A stretch of 64,000 bases of DNA from Engelhardtia mirabilis (GCA_007751255.1 CP036296.1:2790001-2854000), one strand, 5' to 3'. Positions 27,640 through 44,203 are shown, counted from the stretch's first letter. The notes: generated from the letters alone by a model not told the origin. A program made the numbers and translations.

Positions 27640-30494
27640 CTGTCGCCCTGACCGGCGGGCCACAACTCGCGCCAGTGGGGGCGCGGACCCCCGCTCTCTC
27701 CATTGGCCAGGCGAGCGCGCAGGGACTCGGAGACGACGATGTTCTCGAGGGCCGTCTCGGCCAGCACGCGCCCGCAGGCGTCGAACAACGCGTCGGCGTC
27801 GAGGTGCTGGTAGGTGTACACCTGGTCGGGGCGACCGCACTTGCTGAAGCGGCGCACCGCACAGGTCACCTGGCGCACACCGACGATCGAACCCAAGTTG
27901 TCGAGCAGTCCGGCCTCGCCGTCGCACACGGCCACGATCGGCACGCGCCGACCGGCGAGCCCGATCAACTCGGCCTCGGCCACGACCTCGGCGGTGGACA
28001 GGTGCAGGTCGCCGTCGATGCCGAGCTCCACGCGCAGGTGACGGTAGTCCTCTTGGTCAGCCAGGATCCCGCACAGGAGGTCGGGCGAGGTGACCACGAT
28101 CACGTTGGCGTAGATACCGCGCTCGAGCAGCCTGCGGCTGGCTTCCACGGCCTCGGTGGTGACCGATCCCATGCTGAACAACTGCACCACGTTGTCACCG
28201 GGCTCGTAGCCGGCGTAGCCGCGCCAGTCGATCAAGTAGTAGGCGCCGGCCAGGCAGGCACGGCGGACCGACTCGAGGATCTCGCTGTCGGGCTTGGCCT
28301 GCAGACTGGCCTCGTCGGTGCCCTGGTCCAGGAGCTCGGAGTCCGACGGCGTCAGGGTGACGCCGGCAGGGAGCTGGGCCTTGTGATTCGCGTGGCGGCG
28401 CAGGTGCTCGAGCATCTCGCTCTGCTTCAGCGCCCGCGTGACCCCGCGGATCAGCACGCCCGAGCGCCCCTCGTTGCGCTCCTCGATCTGCCTCGCGATG
28501 GCGTCCGACAGGATCCAATCGACCTCGACCGCGTAGAACGGCTCCCAGGCGATCAGGTTCGGCATCTGGATGTCGGACTTCCAGGAGTGCTGGGCACCCT
28601 CGGGCGAAAGGGTCACGCCGCTGGGCGTGCCGATGATCACGAACTCCGCACCCCAGTAGAGGTTGTAGTAGAGCTGGTCGAGGGCGCGCTTGAGGAAGAA
28701 GTCGTAGACCGTCATGACCGGCATCAGCGGCACGCCGGTCAGCTTGCCCATCATTCCGAACGACCCCGCGGCGCTCATCGCGTTGGCTTCCGCGATCTCG
28801 AAGCGCACGTGGCGTGTGAAAGCCTGTGCACGGGTGGCCAGTTCGGGGTGGCGGGCCTTGAACTCGTTGTCGTGCGAGTCAGCGTTGCCCGAGTCGTCTC
28901 CATCGGCGACCTCTCCACCGGGGCCGTAGATGCGCGAGTTCATCGTCGGCGCGATGTTCGTGCTCGTGCCCACGTCGGGGGAGAGGGTCATGAACAGCTC
29001 GGCAGCGGGCTGCCAGCGGGCCTCGAACTCGGTCAGCTCCTTCTCCGCGGACGCCGCGCCGCCCAGGGGCGCCCCGCCCTGGCCGTGGGTGCCGATGCGG
29101 ATCAGCTTGGCGGCCAACTGACCCCACATCTGCTGGGTGTGGACCATGGGGAACATCGACAGGTCGATGGCCAGGGTCTCCGGGGTGCCGCCGGCGTCGT
29201 CGGCGCGCTGGCGATAGCCGTCGCGCTGGCGACGGGCGCGATCGGTGCGGTCTTCGATCCCGTCGCGGAAGCGCTCCTGGCGCTCGGCCAGGAAGGCGGC
29301 CTCGTCGCTGCCCTCGTCGAAGTGGGCGAAGGGGTCGTCCCACGACAGGCCGTTGCGCTCGAGGATCTCGGTCACCTCCTGCTTCGAAGGCAGGCTCGAG
29401 TGGTTGGCCGGATCGGCGAAGCACTCCAGACCCCAGCCCTTGATCGTGTGCGCGATGATCAGGTACGGCACTTCGGGCTCGGTGCGCGATTGCTCCAGAG
29501 CCTCGATCACGACCTCCATGTCGTGAGCACCCACGTCGCCGATCGCGCGCAGCACCTCCTCGTCACTCAGACTCTCGAGCAGCTTGCCGGCCTCCGCCGA
29601 CTTCGCGCCGATCATCGAGCGCGTCTGCGCGGCGTCGCGGCGGAACAGCAGCAGCTGGAACTCGTAATCGGTCAGGTCGTGCTCGATCACGCGGCGCAAC
29701 TCGCCACCGCCCTCGAGCTCGAAGAGCTCCTGACGGTAGCGCCCGTGTCGCAGTTGGATCACTTTCCAACCGTTGGCCAGGGCGGTGCGCTCGATGCGGT
29801 CGCAGTCCTTGAGGTCCGTGCCGCCCTCGTTGGTGATGCGCGTGCCGTCGAGGCTCTGGCGGTTGTAGTCGATGATCCAGGTCACGTTCCCCAGCTCGCG
29901 CTCGGCCGCTTCGGGCATGGCCTCGAGCAGCGAGCCCTCGCGGAACTCCGAGTCGCCCATGAGCGACCAGAAGTGGGCGTGCTTGGGGACTTCGTGGCCG
30001 TGGTCCGCGGCGAAGCGGTGGGCCAGGGCCAAGTAGATCGAGTTGACCGGCGGGATCCCGACCGTGCCCGAGGGCAGGAAGTGGAAGGAGTCAGGGTCGG
30101 TCTTGGCGTGGTAGCTCTGGAACACGTCCGACTGCCCGGCTTCCGCGAACTTGCGCAGGCGCTCCATGGCCGCCTTGCCGTCCTCGTCCGTGAGCCAGGT
30201 CCCGTCCTGACGGCGGAAGAGCCGCAGCAGGTTGTGGTAGGCGTGGTCGATCGGCGAGGCGTGGGGCTTGCAGGCCACGAAGTCGTCGACCTCACGCACC
30301 ACCAGGTGCAGGGCGCCGAGCAGGTGGAAGCAACTGGCGCAGGCCGCCGGATGCCCGCCGACCTTGGGATCACCCGGCTGCTTGTCCTTGCGATTGTTCG
30401 CGATGTGGATCATCGCGATCATCTGCGCGAAGGCTCGATCGGCGATCCGGTTGAGGACGTCGAGGTCCACGCGTTCGAGGGACTGGGTGGTCAT
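27636..30494 (-). CDS. Homodimeric pyruvate dehydrogenase E1-like ThDP enzyme (AceE family)
   Basis: 952 residues. The thiamine-diphosphate motif is GDSEFREGSLLEA...NRQSLDG, matching the GDGE...NLQRLDG of AceE. IIAHTIKGWGLE, the glutamate of IAEANAMSAAG and GTPSGVTLSPEGAQHSWKSD also match AceE landmarks. Length is close to AceE (~890). The reaction is presumably oxidative decarboxylation of pyruvate or a related 2-oxo acid. No E2 or E3 gene is adjacent, so the complex and substrate remain open. The long opposite-strand frame is a shadow. A TAAGGT at 30556-30561, overlapping the stop of the glycosyltransferase gene, may be its -10. Confidence 0.75.
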   Translation of the reverse strand: MTTQSLERVDLDVLNRIADRAFAQMIAMIHIANNRKDKQPGDPKVGGHPAACASCFHLLGALHLVVREVDDFVACKPHASPIDHAYHNLLRLFRRQDGTWLTDEDGKAAMERLRKFAEAGQSDVFQSYHAKTDPDSFHFLPSGTVGIPPVNSIYLALAHRFAADHGHEVPKHAHFWSLMGDSEFREGSLLEAMPEAAERELGNVTWIIDYNRQSLDGTRITNEGGTDLKDCDRIERTALANGWKVIQLRHGRYRQELFELEGGGELRRVIEHDLTDYEFQLLLFRRDAAQTRSMIGAKSAEAGKLLESLSDEEVLRAIGDVGAHDMEVVIEALEQSRTEPEVPYLIIAHTIKGWGLECFADPANHSSLPSKQEVTEILERNGLSWDDPFAHFDEGSDEAAFLAERQERFRDGIEDRTDRARRQRDGYRQRADDAGGTPETLAIDLSMFPMVHTQQMWGQLAAKLIRIGTHGQGGAPLGGAASAEKELTEFEARWQPAAELFMTLSPDVGTSTNIAPTMNSRIYGPGGEVADGDDSGNADSHDNEFKARHPELATRAQAFTRHVRFEIAEANAMSAAGSFGMMGKLTGVPLMPVMTVYDFFLKRALDQLYYNLYWGAEFVIIGTPSGVTLSPEGAQHSWKSDIQMPNLIAWEPFYAVEVDWILSDAIARQIEERNEGRSGVLIRGVTRALKQSEMLEHLRRHANHKAQLPAGVTLTPSDSELLDQGTDEASLQAKPDSEILESVRRACLAGAYYLIDWRGYAGYEPGDNVVQLFSMGSVTTEAVEASRRLLERGIYANVIVVTSPDLLCGILADQEDYRHLRVELGIDGDLHLSTAEVVAEAELIGLAGRRVPIVAVCDGEAGLLDNLGSIVGVRQVTCAVRRFSKCGRPDQVYTYQHLDADALFDACGRVLAETALENIVVSESLRARLANGESGGPRPHWRELWPAGQGDS

Positions 30495-30553
30495 GGGCTG
30501 GGGGCGTCTTGGGGCGGCGATCCCGGGAGTCGGCGAGCCTTGGGTCGAACCGC

Positions 30554-31708
30554 CTACCTTAAGCCGGCTGCGGCCGCCTTCACAGGCCCCAGGGCCGCTC
30601 CATAGAGCTCGGAGTAACGTTTCAGCATGCCCGCGAGGGAGTAGCGCTCTTCGACCCGCGCCCGATTCTCCGCCCCCTGGGCCCGGCGCATTTGCGGCGA
30701 CCCGAGGAGGGTCGCGGCGGCCGCGGCCAAGCGCTCGACCGCGTCGGGCGCCGTGGGTGCGACGATGCGCTCCTGCGAGCCGGGGGGCAGGATCGCGCGC
30801 ACGTCGCCCACGTCCGAGGCGATCGCAGGCAGGGAGCTCGCCATGGCTTCGACCAGGGCTAGGGGCATCTGCTCGGTGTCCGAGGTCAGGGCGAAGAGGT
30901 CGAACAGCGAGTAGTAGGGCCGCGGGTCGCGAACCAGCCCGACGAAGTGGCAGCGATCGCCACCGGGGCCACGGCGGGCGCGGGTCTCGAGGACCTCGCG
31001 CTCGACGCCGTCGCCGACGAGGACCAGGTGCGCTCCCAACTCGGGCGGAAGGCTCGCGAAGACCTCGACCAAGCGCCCGAAGTTCTTCTCGGGCCGCAGT
31101 CCGCCGACCGACCCCAGGACCGGCGCATCGCGCCCGATGCCGAGTTCGCGTCGCAATGCCGGATTGCCGTCGGCGGGGTGGTAGTTGGGCAGGTCGACAC
31201 CGTTGGGCACCAGCTGGACCCGACGGCGCGGGAAGCGCCAGTTCTCGAGGGCCACTTGCTCCAAGCGGCGCGAGGGCACGATCAAGGCGCTGGCACTCGA
31301 GAGCACGATGCGGCGCCAGATCGAGCGGCGTCTGAGCGGTCTGGCGAGCTCCTCGCGACCGAATCCATCCTCGTGGTGCACGTGGGGCAGCCCACCCGCG
31401 AGTTGCCCGGCAATGGCTGCGTCGGTCGAGCCCCAGTTGTAGGTGCAGAGCAGGTCGGGCCGACGCGCGCGGAGCAGACTCACGAGGGCTCGCGCCGTAG
31501 CGACGGTACCCGCGCGCGTGGGCGGCTCGATGAACTCGACTTCGCGCTCGGCGGGCAGGAACTGTCGCGCATCCGTACACCCATCGAGGGGCAGGATCGC
31601 GTGCCGCAGTCGAGCGTCGAGACCCCCGATCACGCGCGCCGTGCGGAGTTGGGCTCCACCGGTCTCGAAGCTCGGGAAGACGTGCAGCGCCAGGGGGCCG
31701 GGGGCCAT
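30554..31708 (-). CDS. Glycosyltransferase family 4
   Basis: 384 residues from the ATG at 31708. The N-terminal acceptor domain begins LALHVFPSFETGGAQLR. The donor-binding domain has VGGLRPEKNFGRLVEVFA, LVLVGDGVE and the EX7E motif in SDTEQMPLALVEAMASSLP. This is the retaining GT-B fold of cell-surface polysaccharide enzymes; donor and acceptor are unknown. The frame is open upstream to 31855, but a TATGGT box 7 bp before the ATG at 31708 supports this start. It precedes the AceE-like gene by 59 bp on the same strand. Confidence 0.88.
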   Translation of the reverse strand: MAPGPLALHVFPSFETGGAQLRTARVIGGLDARLRHAILPLDGCTDARQFLPAEREVEFIEPPTRAGTVATARALVSLLRARRPDLLCTYNWGSTDAAIAGQLAGGLPHVHHEDGFGREELARPLRRRSIWRRIVLSSASALIVPSRRLEQVALENWRFPRRRVQLVPNGVDLPNYHPADGNPALRRELGIGRDAPVLGSVGGLRPEKNFGRLVEVFASLPPELGAHLVLVGDGVEREVLETRARRGPGGDRCHFVGLVRDPRPYYSLFDLFALTSDTEQMPLALVEAMASSLPAIASDVGDVRAILPPGSQERIVAPTAPDAVERLAAAAATLLGSPQMRRAQGAENRARVEERYSLAGMLKRYSELYGAALGPVKAAAAGLR

Positions 31709-31715
31709 GGCGCGG

Positions 31716-31721
31716 ACCATA
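31716..31721 (-). promoter_or_regulatory. Predicted -10 box of the glycosyltransferase gene
   Basis: TATGGT on the minus strand, 7 bp upstream of the ATG at 31708, predicting a leaderless transcript. The hexamer 17 bp further up is TCGTCA, not a good -35. Confidence 0.4.
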
Positions 31722-31722
31722 G

Positions 31723-35744
<4,022 letters not shown>

Positions 35745-35803
35745 CCGAGTGGGAGTGATCGCGAGGGGGTAGATCCGGCTGTTGGGCCAGGAGGTCGAGG
35801 ACG

Positions 35804-36454
35804 ATGGACAGGGTGACGACGAACACCGTCGAGTACTGGGATCGCGTCGCGGAGTCCTCGCGCTTCTCCCATCCCCTCGACGCGAGCGCCCTGAGCGCTG
35901 CGGTACCCCGCAGCGCGCGGTTGGTGGACCTGGGCTGTGGCTACGGTCGTCTGCTGGGGGAGCTGATCGACCTCGGCTACCGCGATGTGGTCGGGGTCGA
36001 TCAGTCCGCGGCCATGCTGGACCGCGCCCGGGCGCAGCATCCCGCGGCCCAGCTGATCGAGGCGCCCCTGGACCGCTTGCCCCTGGCCGACTCCAGCGTC
36101 GATGGGGTGCTGCTCTATGCGGTGTTGACCTGTATTCCGGCCGATGACCTGCAGCTCGCAGTGATGGCCGAGATCGAGCGCGTGCTGGTGCCCGGCGGGC
36201 ACTTGTTCCTCTCGGACCTGCCGCTCCAGACGGATCGGCGCAATCGGGCGCGCTACCGGCGCGACGCCGACCACTGCGGTCAGTTCGGCGTGTTCGATTC
36301 GGGCGACGGGACTCGCTTTCGCCACCACGAGGAGAGTTGGCTCGATCGACTGACGGCCAACTTCGAGGGGCGCGGATCGCGATCGGTTCACACCCGGACC
36401 ATGCGGGGGAACCCGATCCTGGTGGTCCAACGCCACCTTCGGCTGGTGCCTTGA
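35804..36454 (+). CDS. SAM-dependent methyltransferase, class I
   Basis: 216 residues. Motif I LVDLGCGYGRLL (about 41-52), the acidic ribose contact VVGVDQSAAML, and post-I PLADSSVDGVLLYAVLTCIP are seen, as in Methyltransf_11 proteins. The substrate is unknown. AGGAGG at 35789, 9 bp before the ATG, is one of the few good Shine-Dalgarno sites in the window. It starts 59 bp after guaA and may be co-transcribed with it. Confidence 0.82.
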   Translation: MDRVTTNTVEYWDRVAESSRFSHPLDASALSAAVPRSARLVDLGCGYGRLLGELIDLGYRDVVGVDQSAAMLDRARAQHPAAQLIEAPLDRLPLADSSVDGVLLYAVLTCIPADDLQLAVMAEIERVLVPGGHLFLSDLPLQTDRRNRARYRRDADHCGQFGVFDSGDGTRFRHHEESWLDRLTANFEGRGSRSVHTRTMRGNPILVVQRHLRLVP

Positions 36455-36474
36455 TCGCCTCGGGGCGGCGCCGC

Positions 36475-36503
36475 TTGCGCGTCGTCCTTCGTGCGCCTAC
36501 CTT
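36475..36503 (+). promoter_or_regulatory. Predicted promoter of the 36510 gene
   Basis: TTGCGC (36475-36480), 17-bp spacer, TACCTT (36498-36503), then 6 bp to the ATG. This is the leaderless candidate with the best -35 match. Confidence 0.5.
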
Positions 36504-36509
36504 GCCGCG

Positions 36510-37175
36510 ATGGTCGACCTCGCCAGCCTGCCCGCCTTCGCGAGCCCACCCGTCGTCGAGGGTGGCTGGTCGGAGGTCGATTGGACGGCGCTGGGCCTGA
36601 CCCTCTCGATCGCCGGCAGCTTCCTGCTCGCCAACGCCATCCTGCTGCGTCACCCGCGCGACCTGGTGGCCGAGCACTTCGGCCAGACCCGCCAACGGCT
36701 GGGGTCGATCCGCGGCTACGTGTTCCACCGCGTCCAGGTCGCCCTCGGCTTCGGGTTGCTCCTGGCCGGGTTCGGACTGCAGTTGGTGGGGCGCTACACC
36801 CCGGGGTCCGAGGGCGCGGTGGGTGCGGCGGTCGTCGGCGACGGCTCCGGTGAGTTCCCGATCGGTTGGGTCGGCTTGCTGGTGGTCGGTGTCGGGTTGT
36901 TGCAGCTCGGGGGGTGGTGGGTGTCCCAGCGGCTCTTCCGTCGCTACGTCCGCGACTACCTGGTCGAGCGCGAGTCCGATATCGAGACCGACTCGAAGCT
37001 GGCGCGTGAGGTGGGCGAGCTGTTCGGGCTGGAGATGCTGCCTGAAGACACGGTGCAGAGCTACGTGGCACGCCTGCGACAGCGGCTGAACCTGCCGCGT
37101 CGCGAGGCCCACAGCGCTGGCGGGCGCCGAGCAGCCACCGCGCGGACGGTCGCGGCTGCCGACGACTTCAGTTGA
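36510..37175 (+). CDS. Small membrane protein of unknown function
   Basis: 221 residues with three hydrophobic segments (about 28-48, 72-95, 115-138) and a charged, probably cytoplasmic C-terminal ~85 residues. I do not recognise the family. It has its own predicted leaderless promoter and lies between a methyltransferase gene and comF, all on the plus strand. Confidence 0.7.
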   Translation: MVDLASLPAFASPPVVEGGWSEVDWTALGLTLSIAGSFLLANAILLRHPRDLVAEHFGQTRQRLGSIRGYVFHRVQVALGFGLLLAGFGLQLVGRYTPGSEGAVGAAVVGDGSGEFPIGWVGLLVVGVGLLQLGGWWVSQRLFRRYVRDYLVERESDIETDSKLAREVGELFGLEMLPEDTVQSYVARLRQRLNLPRREAHSAGGRRAATARTVAAADDFS

Positions 37176-37238
37176 GCTGACCGCGCGGATTTTGCTCACA
37201 GGGATGTAACCGGCGCGCGTCCCACTCGTTCGTGGGGT

Positions 37239-38255
37239 GTGGGGACCTTGACCGCCATTCGAAGGCGCGGCGCGGAGCTCGGGCGGCAAACGCTGCGAGA
37301 GTTCGTGGACGTGCTCTACCCGCCACGCTGCCTGGTGTGTGGCAGGGCGACTGGGGGAAGGTCGAAGGGAGCGTTGGGGCCTGAGCTGAGCGGTGCAGGG
37401 GGAGGGCGCAGGGGGCGCGGCTTTGCCCTTGCGGGCGGTTTCGATCTGGACGGTTTCGATCAGGGTGATGTCTGCGCGGATCACCGGCTTCCGGATCCTC
37501 GGGGTTGGTCGAGCTGTGGACGCTGCGCGGCCGGACTGCCGCGCGCGGTGCCGGACGGCGAGTTGTGTTCGCCTTGCCGGCGGGGGGAGCGCTACCCCGC
37601 GCCCGTCGTGGCCCTGGGTGACTATTCGGACGAGGTGCTGCGCGAGTGGGTCCTGGGGCTCAAGCACGGTCGTAGACCTGACCTGGCCCGTCCGCTGGGG
37701 CTGCGCCTCGCGCGAGAGTTGAGCTACAGGAGGCGGCCGGAGATCGGGAGCGGTGCGGGCCTCGGCGCGGACCCGAACCGACAGGCAGGGCGTGGGCTCA
37801 CCTCCCGGGCCGACGAACCGACGCCGAGCGTTGGCATCCTGTCGACCGGATACAGATGGCAGTCGGCCACTGGATCCGCAGTCGTGGTACCGATTCCGCT
37901 CCACCCCTTGCGACGGTTGGAGCGCGGCTACGACCAGGCGCGTCTTCTGGCGGATGGCGTCGCGGAAGGGCTGGGCCTCGAGTTCGCCGAACTCTTGCGT
38001 CGAACCCGGGCGACACCGCCGCAGGGATCACCGGGTGTAGCCAGTCGCGCCGCAAACACCAGGGGCGCCTTCGCCGGGCGGCGCGGAATCCCACCCTGGA
38101 GTGGAGCCGGCCGCTGGAGGGGTGCGGACGCGATCCTCATCGACGACGTCATGACCAGCGGCTCGACCCTACGGGAGGCGTCGCGAGCCCTACGTCGGAT
38201 GGGGCTGCGGCCCGTGGTCCTCGCTGTCGTGGCCAGGGCAGGTCGACGTCGATGA
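37239..38255 (+). CDS. comF: ComF-type phosphoribosyltransferase
   Basis: 338 residues, against about 230 usual. CLVCGR and CGRCAAGLPRAVPDGELCSPC form the zinc-finger part. The core has VVALGDYSDEVLREWVLGLKHGRRPDLARPLG, VPIPLHPLRRLERGYDQARLLA and the PRPP loop ILIDDVMTSGSTLREASRAL. The extra length is two G/R-rich insertions, between the fingers (about 40-80) and before VVVPIP (about 165-208). ComF supports DNA uptake in competent bacteria; no other competence gene is here. Start is GTG; TTG at 37248 is an alternative. Confidence 0.88.
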   Translation: MGTLTAIRRRGAELGRQTLREFVDVLYPPRCLVCGRATGGRSKGALGPELSGAGGGRRGRGFALAGGFDLDGFDQGDVCADHRLPDPRGWSSCGRCAAGLPRAVPDGELCSPCRRGERYPAPVVALGDYSDEVLREWVLGLKHGRRPDLARPLGLRLARELSYRRRPEIGSGAGLGADPNRQAGRGLTSRADEPTPSVGILSTGYRWQSATGSAVVVPIPLHPLRRLERGYDQARLLADGVAEGLGLEFAELLRRTRATPPQGSPGVASRAANTRGAFAGRRGIPPWSGAGRWRGADAILIDDVMTSGSTLREASRALRRMGLRPVVLAVVARAGRRR

Positions 38256-38372
38256 GCGCGCAACTGGGGCTCTCGTCACTGTCGCCCCGGCATCTCGCCC
38301 GGCGCGCTCAGGTTCGTTCCCCTGCTCTCGACCCCATCCGCTCGGCGAGAGTCCCCGCCGGCGTGCGCTGGC

Positions 38373-38744
38373 TCAGAACGTCGGGACCGTGCGCGGCTTC
38401 TCGACCAGGTGCCGCACGAAGCGGTTGTCGCCGTCGACCAAGATGCAGCGGGGCTCGGAAGGCCGCTCGGCCAGGTTGTAAGTCATCAGAATGACCTCGT
38501 CGCCGGCCTTGACCAAATGGGCGGCGGCGCCGTTGATGCCGATCACGCCCGAGCCGCGCTCGCCCCGAATGGCGTAGGTCACCAGACGGGCGCCGTTGGT
38601 GTTGTCGACGATGTGGATCTGCTCGAACTCCTGGATATCGGCCAGCTCCATCAGCTCTTCGTCAATGGTGACGGAGCCGACGTAGTCGAGGTTGGCCTCG
38701 GTCACCCGGGCCTTGTGGATCTTGGAGTGCAGGTAGGTACGCAT
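38373..38744 (-). CDS. panD: Aspartate 1-decarboxylase precursor
   Basis: 123 residues. It makes beta-alanine for pantothenate. The self-cleavage site is Gly23-Ser24 in YVGSVTID, where Ser becomes the pyruvoyl group. [44 protein letters not shown] is the conserved body of the family. The frame is open upstream, but the ATG at 38744 matches the family N-terminus ([15 protein letters not shown]). It is monocistronic and divergent from the SH3-type gene. Confidence 0.96.
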   Translation of the reverse strand: MRTYLHSKIHKARVTEANLDYVGSVTIDEELMELADIQEFEQIHIVDNTNGARLVTYAIRGERGSGVIGINGAAAHLVKAGDEVILMTYNLAERPSEPRCILVDGDNRFVRHLVEKPRTVPTF

Positions 38745-38785
38745 GGGATTCGCCCTGGAGGAGGAATAGGGCGACTCGAGGGCGA

Positions 38786-38814
38786 AGTGTAGCCCCTGTC
38801 CCCGAAGGGTCCAT
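38786..38814 (-). promoter_or_regulatory. Predicted panD promoter
   Basis: Minus strand ATGGAC (38814-38809), 17-bp spacer, TACACT (38791-38786). Leader of about 35 nt to the ATG at 38744. Confidence 0.4.
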
Positions 38815-39033
38815 CGCCCGCCGCCGGAGCTGGGGCGATCGTCTCCGCCGTGGCGAGCAGGTCGGGGCCGCCGAGGGTGGGGGGCGGGCCAGAGGAAGGG
38901 CATCGGGGGGCCTCGCGACTCGGTCCGGCGAGGGGCCTCGGGCCGACCGCGCCCTGGGGCTGGATTGGGGGCGGAGCGCCTCGCGATGGCGTGTAGCATT
39001 GCCGCCCGACCAGTCCTCCCGGACCCACTCGCC

Positions 39034-40539
39034 ATGCGCCAAGACCGACCCCTCGACCGCCTTCTCGTTCACTCTTCGCCCGCCTTGCTCCGCGCTACTG
39101 GGATCCGCGCAGCTGGGATCGGGGACGACGGCTCCTCCCGCTGCTTCCGCGCGAATCGCCCCGTCGACGGGGCGCGCGCGGCCAGGTGGGCCGGGCTGGC
39201 ACTGATGGCGGGTCTGGGTCTGGTGACGTCCGCAAGTGCGTCAACCTCCGGTCCCGCCGGGGGCTCGTCGTCCTCGATCGCCGCAATTGGCTCCGTGTCC
39301 TTCAAGCAGGGGGCCTCCCAGGGGGGCTCGTCCACGACCGAAGGCGCCGAGTCTGAAACGGTGCGGCCGATCTTGCGCTACGTCCGCGCCCGCGAGGGCG
39401 GGGCCACGGCGCGCAACATCTACGACGTGAAGGGCGTACCGGTCATGGAAGTCTCCGGAGGGGGGCTCCTGTCGGTCTACGACGAGCGCGGTGGCTGGCT
39501 CAAGGTGGACATCCCCGGGGGCTTTCCCGCCTGGGTCTTCGGACGCTATCTACGGGCCACCTCGACTCCCGACGTCTTCGAGGTTACCGAGAACCAGATC
39601 CTGATGCGGCCCACGCCCGGCACTGGCGGCTATCCGCTCTCCGAGCGCTTGCAGGCTGGTGATCGGGTGACGGGGATCGAGACCGAGTCCGGTGCGAGCC
39701 TGAACGGAATCGACCTCTCGCGCACGTGGGTCAAGATCTGGAGCCCGCCGGGCGCCTGCGTCTGGGTCCAAGAATCGCGCACCGAGTCGCTCGGAGCCGA
39801 CGAGGACGGCGCCGCCATGTGGCGCGCCGCAGAGGCCGCTCTGCTCGAGGCCGCGATTGCCCGCGGCGACACGAGCGCCCCGGTAGGGGCTCCGGCCTCC
39901 ACTGCCGCATCGGGTGCCGATCCCCGTGCGACCGTGGCCGAGGGCGCGGCCCCCGTCGAGCCGCGGCCGTCCGTACGGGATGCGTCGCTAGCCGATCCGG
40001 ATCGAGCCCGTGAGGCTCTCGCCGGTGCCCGTCGCTTGCTGTCGACCGAGCGCGAGAAGCCGGTCCCCGATTGGGGGGCCGTGCGACAGGCCCTGGAGGG
40101 CGTCTTGGCCCTTGGTCCCGATCCGGTGACCGAGACCGCCACTCGCAACGAGTTGGAGAAGGTCGATCTCCTGGCCGAGGTCGCGCGCCTCGACGGGCAG
40201 TTGGCCATGCGCGACCAACAGCAGCGCGAAGCCCTTCTGCGTCGCCAAGAGGATGTCTGGAGTCAGATCGAGGCCAACCATCCCTTCTACGGTCGATTCG
40301 AGCAGCGCGGGGTGTTGGAGCGGTTCCGTGCCGCGTCCGGCGATGTGAGCTACCGGGTCGTGCGCGCGGGTCAGATCCAAGCCGAGCTCGTCTCCCGGGC
40401 CGGTCGCTACGACCTCGACCTGTTCGTGGGCGCCGAGGTCGGCGTGCGCGGCGAGGGGCTGGGCAACGCCCGTCATGCCCCGGGCGTCGCCCAGGTCGAC
40501 GCCACGCGGATCGAGGTCCTCGCAGCGCCCCGACGCTGA
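39034..40539 (+). CDS. Exported protein with SH3-like domain
   Basis: 501 residues from the ATG at 39034. A hydrophobic segment at about 53-70 ([19 protein letters not shown]) ends like a signal peptide, but it is preceded by an unusually long N-region; the true start may differ. Residues ~115-170 look like a bacterial SH3 domain ([33 protein letters not shown]...AWVFGRYL), and a similar second unit may follow (~175-240). The C-terminus is helical, then beta-rich. Likely periplasmic; function unknown. TAGCAT at 38994 could be its -10. Confidence 0.7.
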   Translation: MRQDRPLDRLLVHSSPALLRATGIRAAGIGDDGSSRCFRANRPVDGARAARWAGLALMAGLGLVTSASASTSGPAGGSSSSIAAIGSVSFKQGASQGGSSTTEGAESETVRPILRYVRAREGGATARNIYDVKGVPVMEVSGGGLLSVYDERGGWLKVDIPGGFPAWVFGRYLRATSTPDVFEVTENQILMRPTPGTGGYPLSERLQAGDRVTGIETESGASLNGIDLSRTWVKIWSPPGACVWVQESRTESLGADEDGAAMWRAAEAALLEAAIARGDTSAPVGAPASTAASGADPRATVAEGAAPVEPRPSVRDASLADPDRAREALAGARRLLSTEREKPVPDWGAVRQALEGVLALGPDPVTETATRNELEKVDLLAEVARLDGQLAMRDQQQREALLRRQEDVWSQIEANHPFYGRFEQRGVLERFRAASGDVSYRVVRAGQIQAELVSRAGRYDLDLFVGAEVGVRGEGLGNARHAPGVAQVDATRIEVLAAPRR

Positions 40540-40645
40540 TCGACGCCGCGACGCTGAGTCGCTCAGTCCGACGCGGGACGGCCAGCTCGCCGGTCGCGCC
40601 GACCTGACGAGCACCGACCGCACAGGCGGCCGAGCAGACGATCTG

Positions 40646-43067
<2,422 letters not shown>

Positions 43068-43071
<4 letters not shown>

Positions 43072-44189
43072 GGGGACGCGGTACCGCCCGACCCGGGCGC
43101 TTGGGTGTCAGGCTCGACACCAATGGCACGGCAGCCGTCCGCCGTCGCGACCCGACCGCGGGCCGTGCGGTGCAGGAACCCGAGCCTGAGCAGGTGGGGC
43201 TCGAAGACGTCCTCGATGGTGTCCTCGGCCTCGCCCACCGCCGCAGCCAGGGTCTTGAGGCCGATCGGAGTCGAGCCGTTGCGGGCCAGCACGTGGAGGA
43301 TGCGCCGGTCGAGTTCCTCGAGCCCGTGGGCGTCGACCCCGATGCGGGTCATGGTCTCGTCGGCCAGGGTGGCGCTGAGTCGGCGCTCCTGGCGGACCTG
43401 GCCGAGGTCGCGCACGCGGCGCAGGAAGCGGTTCGCGACCCGCGGTGTGCCGCGTGCGCGGCTGGCCAAGAGGGTCGCTGCGTCTGGCTCGAGCTCGACG
43501 CCCAAGAGCCGCGCCGAGCGCTCGAGGATCCGAACCAGATCCTCGGTGGGGTAGGGGTCCAGGCGCTCGAGCAGGCCGAAGCGGGCCCGGAAGGGGCTGC
43601 TGAGCAGGCCCTCGCGGGTGGTTGCGCCGACCAGGGTGAAGCGCTCGACGGTGAGCGGGATGACCCGGGCGTGGGGCCCCTCGTTGAGGGTGAACTCGAC
43701 CCGGAAGTCCTCCATCGCGCCGTAGAGGTACTCCTCCACGCCCGCCGGGACCCTGTGGATCTCGTCGATGAAGAGCAGGTCGCCCCGTTGCAGCTGGGTC
43801 AGGATCCCGACCAGGTCCTTGGGGCGTTCGAGGGCCGGCCCGCTGGTGGCGTGCAGGTGGGTCCCCAGCTCGGCCGCCAGGATCCGCGCCAGGCTGGTCT
43901 TGCCCAGCCCCGGGGGGCCGGCCAGGAGCAGGTGGTCGGGACTCTCACCCCGGCCTTTGGCGGCCTGCAGGGCCACGCGCAGGTTCTCGACGGCCCGCCG
44001 CTGACCCACGAATTCGTCCAGGCTGCGGGGCCGCAGGCCGAAGTCCTCCTCGCCCTCGCCGAGCAGCGTGGCCGGGTCGGTCCAATGCCCCTCGGGCGGG
44101 GAAGTGGCCTCACCCGCGGACCCCGCCGCGGGGGCCGGGGTCCACTCGCGGCGGTGCCCGCCGTCCTCGGTGCCCCTTGATTGGCTCAT
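43068..44189 (-). CDS. ruvB: Holliday junction DNA helicase RuvB
   Basis: 373 residues. It is the AAA+ motor of branch migration with RuvA. LRPRSLDEFVGQRRAVENLRVAL, Walker A GPPGLGKTSLA, Walker B/sensor DEIHRV and GATTREGLLSSPFRARFG are typical, and the winged-helix C-terminus ends near FLHRTARGRVAT. The N-terminus carries an extra ~40 polar residues. ruvA and ruvC are not adjacent. It starts the overlapping run with spoIID and tgt. Confidence 0.97.
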
Positions 44190-44197
44190 GGGGGGCG

Positions 44198-44203
44198 ATC
44201 GTA
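44198..44203 (-). promoter_or_regulatory. Predicted -10 box of ruvB
   Basis: TACGAT on the minus strand, 8 bp before the ATG at 44189; leaderless or nearly so. No good -35 seen. Confidence 0.4.

Noticed and set aside
27675..30605. 976-residue open frame on the plus strand
   Set aside because: It is the antisense of the AceE-like gene, caused by the lack of stops in G+C-rich DNA; no family resemblance.
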